Positions 1 through 4,839 of a DNA stretch of 6,292 bases are shown piece after piece (the stretch's first letter is position 1; every line of letters begins with the position of its first letter). The stretch is from contig CAMZKK010000163.1 of assembly GCA_947311175.1 (NCBI GenBank), positions 1 through 6,292 of the forward strand, written 5' to 3'. The notes under the pieces are model-generated. The model saw only the letters and a list, made by a program, of their open reading frames with translations, did no database searches and was not told the DNA's origin. This DNA is from an uncultured Planctomycetota bacterium (GTDB taxonomy: Bacteria; Planctomycetota; SZUA-567; JAFGNG01). A program made the position numbers and the translations under genes.

Positions 1-852
1 TACAAAAAAGGGCTTAAACTAACATATACTTTGGATTATGCTGAAAGCAAACTAGCACAAGGAATGACCGAAATTGAGATTACTCCCGAGACTTTTGTCT
101 CTGAGCTTGCCCCTGCTAGAACATTCTGCATGGAAGAGCATGTTGATGCAATGAAAGAACAAGGTTGTGGGAAAGGAGCAACTACCGACAACACCTTAAT
201 CTTAAAGAAAGAGTCGGTTGTTGACAATGAGCTTAGATTTGAAAACGAGTGTGTTAGGCATAAAATATTAGATTTGTTGGGTGATGTCTCTGTCGTTGGA
301 AGACCTTTATGTATGCATATTGTTGCATTAAAAGGTGGGCATAGTTTAAATGCGGAATTTGTTAAAGCTCTGGATAAAGAGATTTTTAGGGATGAGCATC
401 CTCGAGGTTTAATGGATATTAGAGAAATAGAAGCAACCCTTCCACATAGATACCCATTTTTATTAGTTGATAGAGTAACTGAGTTGGTTCACGGAAAAAA
501 GGTTGTTGGGTATAAAAATATTACTAGAAATGAAGAGTTTTTTGAAGGTCATTTTCCAGGACAACCGGTTATGCCTGGGGTTTTACAGATTGAGGCAATG
601 GCACAAACTGCAGGGATTATGCTTTTAAAAAGTCTTCCTGATAGCAGTAATATGCTTGCAGTTTTAATGAGTGTTGATAAAGTGAAGTATCGTCGTCCGG
701 TAGTACCGGGTGACAGATTAGAGATGACAGGAGTTATGGAAAAGATTAAAGGTCGAATTGGAATTGTTAATACAACCGCGAGGGTTGACGGCGATGTCAG
801 TGCTCAGGCAATAATAAAATTTGCCTTAGTTGACTCTGATGATTATACATAA
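1..852 (+). CDS. lpxC/fabZ: Bifunctional LpxC (UDP-3-O-acyl-GlcNAc deacetylase) / FabZ (3-hydroxyacyl-ACP dehydratase), 5' partial
   Basis: The reading frame is open from base 1 and ends at TAA 850-852, giving the last 283 residues of a fusion protein; the N-terminal part lies outside the window. Residues 1-130 are the C-terminal part of LpxC, the Zn-dependent deacetylase that commits the cell to lipid A. They include the TYTLDY and APARTF segments, HKILDLLGD (zinc ligands H87 and D91, matching E. coli H238 and D242) and GGHSLN (H114, matching catalytic H265). Residues 138-283 are a full-length FabZ domain: LPHRYPFLLVDR, FFEGHFP with catalytic H184, and E198 fourteen residues later, the spacing of the family's His/Glu pair. 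FabZ dehydrates 3-hydroxyacyl-ACP for membrane fatty acids. The linker is only a few residues, with no stop or new start needed, so this is a real fusion of the known Bacteroidetes/PVC type. The TTG at 31 is leucine inside the TYTLDY motif, not a start. Both enzymes are cytosolic. Confidence 0.95.
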   Translation, partial: YKKGLKLTYTLDYAESKLAQGMTEIEITPETFVSELAPARTFCMEEHVDAMKEQGCGKGATTDNTLILKKESVVDNELRFENECVRHKILDLLGDVSVVGRPLCMHIVALKGGHSLNAEFVKALDKEIFRDEHPRGLMDIREIEATLPHRYPFLLVDRVTELVHGKKVVGYKNITRNEEFFEGHFPGQPVMPGVLQIEAMAQTAGIMLLKSLPDSSNMLAVLMSVDKVKYRRPVVPGDRLEMTGVMEKIKGRIGIVNTTARVDGDVSAQAIIKFALVDSDDYT

Positions 853-880
853 ATATTTAATAAAAGGTAAGCAGGTAAAT

Positions 881-1750
881 ATGAGTTCAAAAATACATCC
901 TACTGCAGTTATTGAAAAAGGTGCACAAATTGGCTCTGGAGTGGAAATAGGTCCATTTTGTGTGGTTGGTTCTAAGGTTGTCATTGGTGATGATTGCAGA
1001 ATATTGCAAAATACATCAATTATAAACAATACCACCATTGGCAAGAATAACATCGTTCATCCAGGTGCGGTTATTGGTGGTGAACCACAAGATTTGAAAT
1101 ATACCGGTGAAAACAGTGAAGTAATTATTGGTAACAACAATACTATTAGAGAGTGTGTTACAATCAATTTAGGAACTGTTGGTGGTGGAGGAAAAACCAT
1201 ACTGGGGGATGATAATTTAGTAATGGCATATACTCATATTGCCCATGATTGCATCTTAGGAAACAAAATAATTCTTGCGAATTTGGTTCAATTAGCAGGG
1301 CATATTGTTATTGAAGATGGTGCTATTTTGTCTGGACTTGCTGCTGTTCATCACTTTACTACTATTGGAAGATTGAGCTTTATTGGCGGACATAGTGCGG
1401 TTAGGCGTGATATCCCTCCATTTGTTTTATTTGAGGGTAATCCGGCGAAAGAACATGGTTTGAATCTTGTTGGGCTAAAGAGAAATGGGCTCTCAAGAGA
1501 ATCTATTAGAGCAATAAAAAATGCGTATAAATTATTTTATCGTTCGGATCTTAATCGTCAACAAGCGATAGAAAAGGTTAAAGAGGCTGGACTCATAGAT
1601 GTGCCTGAAGTTGCTGAACTTGTTCAAAGTTTTGTGAATAGTGAAAATGGCAGACAGGGTAGGGCGCTCGAAGCAAGTCGTTCAACAGATATATTTACTG
1701 TTGCCCCGAACAAAAGTAAAGAGTCAATGGCCACAATATCCAAGGAATAA
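881..1750 (+). CDS. lpxA: LpxA, UDP-N-acetylglucosamine O-acyltransferase
   Basis: First step of lipid A synthesis: transfer of a 3-hydroxyacyl chain from ACP to UDP-GlcNAc, in the cytosol. The N-terminal ~190 residues are a left-handed parallel beta helix of hexapeptide repeats (IHPTAVIEKGAQIGSGVEIG and on). Catalytic H122 sits in THIAHDC (E. coli H125), H157 in AVHHF (E. coli H160), and the GEPQDLKY loop carries the substrate-binding Asp. GLKRNGLS and AIKNAYKLFYRS open the helical C-terminal domain. The residue aligned with E. coli G173, which limits acyl chain length, is G170, so a C14-like chain is expected. I chose ATG 881 because the hexapeptide fold starts there and AAAGG/GCAGG-like sequence lies just upstream; an in-frame start at 830 would overlap lpxC/fabZ. 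At 289 aa it is about 27 residues longer than E. coli LpxA, with a polar tail rich in Ser, Lys and Asn. It follows lpxC/fabZ by 28 nt. Confidence 0.95.
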   Translation: MSSKIHPTAVIEKGAQIGSGVEIGPFCVVGSKVVIGDDCRILQNTSIINNTTIGKNNIVHPGAVIGGEPQDLKYTGENSEVIIGNNNTIRECVTINLGTVGGGGKTILGDDNLVMAYTHIAHDCILGNKIILANLVQLAGHIVIEDGAILSGLAAVHHFTTIGRLSFIGGHSAVRRDIPPFVLFEGNPAKEHGLNLVGLKRNGLSRESIRAIKNAYKLFYRSDLNRQQAIEKVKEAGLIDVPEVAELVQSFVNSENGRQGRALEASRSTDIFTVAPNKSKESMATISKE

Positions 1751-1754
1751 CAAT

Positions 1755-2348
1755 ATGCAGTGTCCTTTGTGTGGTTCTCGAACCTTGATGCGTGATTATG
1801 CTTCGGCAAGAGGGTATGCTCTTGTTGTTTTTGGGGCACTCCTTTTAGTGCTTACTAAATTTGTCCTACCGGCTATTCAGCCACTTTTTTTAACGCTCAA
1901 CGGTGGCAATAGCTCAACTATGATATTCACAGATGGTATTGATTATGCCATTAAACAGCTTTTTATGGTTGGGGTTATTTCTTCCTTTTTTGGTGTATTT
2001 GATATTGCAAAAAATCAGAATAAATTCTGTCTTGCTTGCGGATTTAAGGGAAGATTCCATTCTAAAAAGTTTGATGCAAAGACCAGCAATGCTCTTGAAT
2101 CATTTAAAGCTACCGATAACGCTAAATCTAATAATTTGTCGATAAAAAATAAAAACAATAAAATTTCACCGAAACAGCCAATTCTTCCATTGATTAAAAT
2201 GTTGTCGCTCAAAAACAAAAGCAAGCGTGATGATGCATTAAATACTTTAAAGTATATTACTGGTAAGAATTTTGGTGAAAACCAAGAGCGATGGGAACAA
2301 TGGCATAATGAAAAAAATAAGGCGGACAAGGATAGCGACAATGAATGA
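1755..2348 (+). CDS. Two-TM membrane protein with split CxxC zinc-ribbon halves and a C-terminal TG..FG...W..W motif (unknown function)
   Basis: 197 aa; I do not recognise a named family. It starts with CPLC (C3, C6), then hydrophobic segments at about 20-46 and 62-84, then CLAC (C92, C95), then a long Lys/Asn-rich tail. Two CxxC pairs on either side of a helical hairpin would lie on the same membrane face and could form one four-Cys zinc ribbon; this is inference. The last part, about 158-184 (RDDAL...ITGKNFGENQERWEQW), resembles the L-TG-x-x-FG-x-x-x-x-x-W-x-x-W ending seen on HEAT-type proteins of Planctomycetes and related bacteria. I picked ATG 1755 because AAGGA at 1742-1746 lies 8 nt upstream and the CPLC motif begins at residue 3; a longer frame back to 1641 would lie inside lpxA. 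It begins 4 nt after the lpxA stop and overlaps the next gene, so it is probably translated with the lipid A genes. There is no signal peptide before the first Cys pair. Confidence 0.8.
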   Translation: MQCPLCGSRTLMRDYASARGYALVVFGALLLVLTKFVLPAIQPLFLTLNGGNSSTMIFTDGIDYAIKQLFMVGVISSFFGVFDIAKNQNKFCLACGFKGRFHSKKFDAKTSNALESFKATDNAKSNNLSIKNKNNKISPKQPILPLIKMLSLKNKSKRDDALNTLKYITGKNFGENQERWEQWHNEKNKADKDSDNE

Positions 2349-2523
2349 AGAAATAGAACGAGACTTACTCGCTTTATTGGTTTGCCCCTTAACGAAAGAA
2401 AAACTAGTACAAGATGGCGATTGGTTAGTTTGTAATTCCTCAACTCCACGCAGGCGTTACCCTATTCGAGATGGTATTCCGGTTTTGCTTTCTGATGAGG
2501 CTGAAGAGCTTGAACATATCTAG
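2341..2523 (+). CDS. Trm112 family (YcaR/UPF0434-like) small protein
   Basis: 60 aa. The pattern LLALLVCPLTKEKL, then LVC, then YPIRDGIPVLLSDEA is the standard signature of the bacterial Trm112 family. Eukaryotic and archaeal Trm112 is a zinc-binding activator of methyltransferases; the bacterial role is poorly defined. The zinc knuckle is degenerate: C15 and C31 remain, but the partner positions are T18 and a Ser/Thr-Pro-Arg stretch. This loss is common in bacterial members, so it does not suggest a broken gene. ATG 2341 overlaps the upstream stop (TGA 2346-2348) by 8 nt, and AAGGA at 2328-2332 sits 8 nt before it, so it is probably translationally coupled to the zinc-ribbon membrane protein. 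The starting MNEEIERDLL matches the usual family N-terminus, which rules out the longer in-frame extension to 2272. The nearby lpx genes suggest envelope-linked expression but no partner methyltransferase is visible. Confidence 0.9.
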   Translation: MNEEIERDLLALLVCPLTKEKLVQDGDWLVCNSSTPRRRYPIRDGIPVLLSDEAEELEHI

Positions 2524-2527
2524 GTAG

Positions 2528-2586
2528 TTGGGATTTAGAAGCAAGTGTTTTTTTAATTAAATTTCGTATCAACTGCGAAATTTATG
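2528..2586 (+). repeat. Intergenic hairpin repeat, copy A
   Basis: Copy A of an interspersed repeat also present as copies B and C. The core (2552-2586) has TTTAATTAA followed by a 10-bp stem (2559-2568 with 2574-2583, one T.G wobble) closed by the loop TCAAC. An upstream box, TTGGGATTTAGAAGCAA (2528-2544), is related to 3742-3757 and 4698-4714. It fills the gap between the Trm112 gene and pilT and ends 32 nt before the pilT start. It is not a typical intrinsic terminator because the T run (2548-2554) precedes the stem. Confidence 0.75.
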
Positions 2587-2602
2587 TTTAACAACAAAAT
2601 AT

Positions 2603-2607
2603 GGAGG
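2603..2607 (+). promoter_or_regulatory. Ribosome binding site of pilT (decides the start)
   Basis: GGAGG 11 nt before ATG 2619. The earlier in-frame ATG at 2601 overlaps this site and has only AT-rich sequence before it, so 2619 is the better start. Confidence 0.75.
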
Positions 2608-2618
2608 CAAGAACCATT

Positions 2619-3710
2619 ATGGCTCAAATGGATGTTCTTTTTCGAATCATGGTAGAAAAAGAAGCAAGCGATTTACATATCTGTACAGGTCAAGTCCCGA
2701 TGCTTCGTCTTCACGGTGATATTGTTTCGATTGAAGATATGGGGGTTGTTAGTGCTTCTGATGCCGAGAGTGTGTTATCGGAAATAATGCCTGAAAAAAA
2801 CAAGCAAGAATTTGCAGATTGCAATGATACTGATTTTGCCTATGCTCTTGAAGGACAAGGAAGATTTCGGGCAAATATATTTATGGATAGAAAAGGCTGG
2901 GGTGGAGTTTTTCGCTTAATCCCGAGTGAAATCCTTACTTGTGAACAGTTGGGACTACCGAAGGCAATGATTAATCTTTGCTTCTTACCCAAGGGGTTGG
3001 TTTTGGTTACAGGACCAACCGGTAGTGGAAAATCAACTACGCTGTGTGCCTTGGTTGATCATATCAACAAAAATCGTAACGACCACATTTTGACAATCGA
3101 GGATCCGATTGAGTTTGTTCATGAAAACATAAATTGTCTTGTTAATCAACGGGAGGTTGGAACCCATACCAATGGTTTTGGACCTGCACTTAGAGCGGCA
3201 CTCCGTGAAGACCCTGATATTATTCTTGTTGGAGAAATGAGGGATCTTGAAACTACTGCGATTGCGATTGAAACTGCAGAAACGGGACACCTTGTTTTTG
3301 GAACTCTGCATACAACAACAGCGGCAAGTACGGTTAATCGAATCATCGATCAATTTCCTGCTGATCGGCAGGAGCAAATAAAGACAATGCTTGCTAGTTC
3401 TCTAAAGGGCGTAATTGCTCAGAACCTTCTCAAGAAAAAAGGTGGTGGAAGATTAGCAGCGCAAGAAATCTTAATAATTACTAGGGCAATATCTTCGATG
3501 ATTAGGGATGGCAAAACGCAACAAATTGAATCAGCAATGCAGGTTGGTGGTAAATACGGAATGAGATTACTTAACGATGTATTGCAGGAAATGGTGAAGG
3601 CAGGTAAGGTTGAGCCGGAGGAAGCATTCAGTAAGGCTGCTGAAAAAGGAGAGTTTCTTAAAAAACTCCAAGAAATAGGAATGGCTGGTAATTTGGTTGC
3701 AGAGATGTAA
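2619..3710 (+). CDS. pilT: PilT, type IV pilus retraction ATPase
   Basis: 363 aa, close to the usual PilT length. It is a hexameric cytoplasmic ATPase at the base of the type IV pilus that drives pilin removal and retraction (twitching, DNA uptake, surface sensing). The N-terminal PAS-like domain carries the family's ASDLHI...PMLRLHGD signature. The ATPase core has Walker A GPTGSGKS (132-139), the Asp box TIEDPIEF, QREVGTHT, Walker B ILVGEMRD with catalytic E206, and the His box GHLVFGTLHT (H224, H231). The PilT-specific C-terminal AIRNLIRE motif is present in altered form, AISSMIRDGK (290-299), which separates it from PilB-type extension ATPases. The PilT/PilU split cannot be settled from this alone, but a single copy with this length favours PilT. 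No other pilus genes are in view, so the gene is isolated from a pil cluster. Hairpin repeat A lies directly upstream. Confidence 0.95.
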   Translation: MAQMDVLFRIMVEKEASDLHICTGQVPMLRLHGDIVSIEDMGVVSASDAESVLSEIMPEKNKQEFADCNDTDFAYALEGQGRFRANIFMDRKGWGGVFRLIPSEILTCEQLGLPKAMINLCFLPKGLVLVTGPTGSGKSTTLCALVDHINKNRNDHILTIEDPIEFVHENINCLVNQREVGTHTNGFGPALRAALREDPDIILVGEMRDLETTAIAIETAETGHLVFGTLHTTTAASTVNRIIDQFPADRQEQIKTMLASSLKGVIAQNLLKKKGGGRLAAQEILIITRAISSMIRDGKTQQIESAMQVGGKYGMRLLNDVLQEMVKAGKVEPEEAFSKAAEKGEFLKKLQEIGMAGNLVAEM

Positions 3711-3726
3711 ACTAATTGAGTGCAAA

Positions 3727-3743
3727 CCTAAATTCCACAGTTG
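3727..3743 (-). repeat. Inverted partial copy of the hairpin repeat (copy D)
   Basis: On the minus strand this reads CAACTGTGGAATTTAGG, which matches the right arm of copy B (3870-3886) at 15 of 17 positions, and the arms of copies A and C closely. It therefore faces copy B across the pilT-rhaD gap. Confidence 0.65.
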
Positions 3744-3751
3744 GAGTTTAG
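3728..3751. other. Hairpin after pilT, 10-bp stem
   Basis: Stem 3728-3737 pairs with 3742-3751 at all ten positions (one G.T wobble) around the loop CAGT, 17 nt after the pilT stop. It has no T run behind it, so it is not a classic intrinsic terminator, but it could protect the 3' end of the pilT message. Its left arm overlaps inverted repeat copy D. Confidence 0.6.
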
Positions 3752-3756
3752 ACGCA

Positions 3757-3775
3757 TGTTCCCTTTTGGGGAATA
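3757..3775. other. Second hairpin after pilT
   Basis: TTCCC (3759-3763) pairs with GGGAA (3769-3773) around TTTTG, extended by a G.T and a T-A pair to 7 bp. It follows the larger hairpin by 5 nt. No T tract follows. It might act with the first hairpin in 3'-end formation; weak support. Confidence 0.35.
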
Positions 3776-3777
3776 GC

Positions 3778-3833
3778 AATTAATAATTAATAATGAAAAA
3801 TGAAAAATGAACAATGAAGGATGAACAATGAAG
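3778..3833. repeat. Tandem heptamer array, eight units
   Basis: Eight in-phase 7-mers with no gaps: AATTAAT twice, AATGAAA twice, then AATGAAC, AATGAAG, GATGAAC, AATGAAG. The consensus is AATGAAN. No open frame of any length runs through it, because ATGA gives frequent TGA stops. Degenerate heptamer arrays of this look occur between genes in many AT-rich bacteria; the role is unknown and slippage is likely to vary the copy number. Confidence 0.85.
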
Positions 3834-3851
3834 GAAACTCTAAGAGCAATA

Positions 3852-3886
3852 TTTAATTAAAATCCGATTTAACTGCGGAATTTAGG
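3852..3886 (+). repeat. Intergenic hairpin repeat, copy B
   Basis: Aligns with copy A over 35 bp without gaps: TTTAATTAAAATCCG, then ATTTAACTGCGGAATTTAGG. Within the stem, one T-A pair of copy A is C-G here (3864 with 3878), a paired change that favours a functional stem; the loop-proximal pairs are weaker. It ends 16 nt before the rhaD start. Confidence 0.75.
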
Positions 3887-3892
3887 ATAAAA

Positions 3893-3897
3893 GGGGG
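3893..3897 (+). promoter_or_regulatory. Ribosome binding site of rhaD (supports the TTG start)
   Basis: Five Gs (GGGGG) 5 nt before TTG 3903. The next in-frame ATG codes for the Met of the zinc-binding MHVHP motif, so TTG is the only sensible start. Confidence 0.6.
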
Positions 3898-3902
3898 ATA
3901 TT

Positions 3903-4703
3903 TTGAGCACAATCAAATTAACTGAATTTGCAAAAACTGAAATCGATAAGGCATCTGTTGTTGCAAAATATCTCTGGGATAAAAACTGGACCGAAAGAAA
4001 TGCAGGAAATTTATCCATAGACTTTACTGATGCAAATCTTGATATTCCTTCAGATTTAAAAGAATTTAGGTACATTGAAAATTCAGAAATTCCGAAGGAC
4101 GCAATAGGACTTACGGTGTTTATTACCGGAGCTGGGGAAAAACTTAGAGATTTGTCTAATCCAGAAAAATGTAGTTGCGTTCTAAAGGTTTATGAAGGTG
4201 GCTATTATATTCTCTGGGGTGGTCAAGCCAATGATTTTAAAGCCACAAGTGAATTGATTCCGCATTTGCAAATACACATAACAAACCGCAATGCAAACAA
4301 TAGGAATAAAGCTATTATGCATGTCCATCCAATTGAATTGATTGCTCTTTCGCATCATCCTGTGTATGGCTCAGATTCAGAGTTGTTTAATAGAACATTA
4401 TGGTCAATGTTGCCGGAGGTTCGATTGTTTGTACCAAGAGGAATTAAGCTTTTGCGATATGCCTTGCCTGGTTCTAAAAAATTAGCTAAAGAGACGGCTG
4501 AAGCATTGTTGGAAAATGATGTCGTGGTTTGGGCAAAGCATGGAGTAACGGTTGCTGGTGCTGATATTCAAGAAGCATTTGATTTTATCGATGTTGCAAA
4601 CAAGGGGGCTTCTATTTTGTTAAAATGTTTGAGTTGTGGATTTGTTCCTGAAGGCATGACTGATGATAATTTGCGAGAATTAGAGACCACATTTGATTTG
4701 TGA
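3903..4703 (+). CDS. rhaD: RhaD, L-rhamnulose-1-phosphate aldolase (class II aldolase family)
   Basis: 266 aa against 274 for E. coli RhaD. The zinc enzyme splits L-rhamnulose 1-phosphate into dihydroxyacetone phosphate and L-lactaldehyde in the cytosol, the last step of L-rhamnose breakdown. It matches along the whole length: W-x-x-x-WTERNAGNLS near residue 30, FITGAGEKLRDL (phosphate loop region), YYILWGG, catalytic E117 in TSEL (same number as in E. coli), zinc ligands H140 and H142 in MHVHP, and H213 in AKHGV. The spacing fits RhaD rather than the shorter fuculose-phosphate aldolase, although other members of the family take related substrates, so the exact sugar is less sure than the fold. 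It starts at TTG behind a GGGGG site, which suggests modest translation. No rhamnose isomerase, kinase or regulator is in the window; the gene stands alone between pilT and a TPR gene and is flanked on both sides by the hairpin repeat. Confidence 0.9.
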   Translation: MSTIKLTEFAKTEIDKASVVAKYLWDKNWTERNAGNLSIDFTDANLDIPSDLKEFRYIENSEIPKDAIGLTVFITGAGEKLRDLSNPEKCSCVLKVYEGGYYILWGGQANDFKATSELIPHLQIHITNRNANNRNKAIMHVHPIELIALSHHPVYGSDSELFNRTLWSMLPEVRLFVPRGIKLLRYALPGSKKLAKETAEALLENDVVVWAKHGVTVAGADIQEAFDFIDVANKGASILLKCLSCGFVPEGMTDDNLRELETTFDL

Positions 4704-4716
4704 TTGAGTATCAATT

Positions 4717-4751
4717 TTTAATTGAATTCGCATCAACTGTGAAATTTAAGG
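4717..4751 (+). repeat. Intergenic hairpin repeat, copy C
   Basis: TTTAATTGAATTCG, CATCAACTG, TGAAATTTAAGG: the most diverged copy, one base shorter in the left part. The inner stem (4727-4732 with 4738-4743, one G.T wobble) and the loop TCAAC are shared with copy A. A weaker upstream box (4698-4714) matches that of copy A at 13 of 17 positions and overlaps the rhaD stop. It is followed by a T run at 4757-4762, so it might contribute to ending the rhaD message. Confidence 0.65.
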
Positions 4752-4763
4752 TAAACTTTTTTC

Positions 4764-4792
4764 TTTTCATTTAATCTCGATTAAGGTATAAG
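4764..4792 (+). promoter_or_regulatory. Possible sigma-70-type promoter of the TPR gene
   Basis: TTTTCA (4764-4769; two differences from TTGACA), a 17-nt spacer, then TATAAG (4787-4792; one difference from TATAAT). It would give a leader of about 40 nt before ATG 4840. Found by eye only, in AT-rich DNA where such matches arise by chance. Confidence 0.45.
4771..4784. promoter_or_regulatory. Perfect palindrome, possible operator
   Basis: TTAATC-TC-GATTAA is a perfect 6+2+6 inverted repeat lying between the proposed -35 and -10 boxes, where a bound dimeric repressor would block transcription. The right half belongs to GATTAAGGT, which recurs at 4826-4834 next to the ribosome binding site. Confidence 0.45.
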
Positions 4793-4839
4793 TAAAATGA
4801 GGTTAGATTTGTTTTATTGTTTTAGGATTAAGGTGCATT

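Noticed and set aside
830..880. Longer in-frame start for LpxA at 830
   Set aside because: It overlaps lpxC/fabZ and adds residues unlike any LpxA N-terminus; ATG 881 begins right at the hexapeptide fold with a ribosome site before it.
1641..1754. Longer in-frame start for the zinc-ribbon membrane protein
   Set aside because: The extension lies wholly within the lpxA coding region, while AAGGA and ATG 1755 give a clean start just before CPLC.
2015..2449. Minus-strand open frame of 144 codons
   Set aside because: It lies opposite the zinc-ribbon and Trm112 genes, has Ser/Leu/Phe-rich composition typical of an antisense shadow of Lys/Asn/Glu codons, and shows no domain.
2548..2586. Rho-independent terminator after the Trm112 gene
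   Set aside because: The T run comes before the hairpin, not after it, on the + strand, and no gene on the minus strand could use it.
3033..3377. Minus-strand open frames opposite pilT
   Set aside because: They are antisense to the highly conserved PilT core, rich in Cys/Arg/Ser, and lack a recognisable domain.
3794..3860. Small peptides starting at the ATGs in the heptamer array
   Set aside because: Each ATG meets a stop within a few codons and none has a conserved or meaningful sequence.
3778..3886. Possible CRISPR array
   Set aside because: Units are 7 bp in direct contact with no spacers; the larger repeats are single copies far apart.
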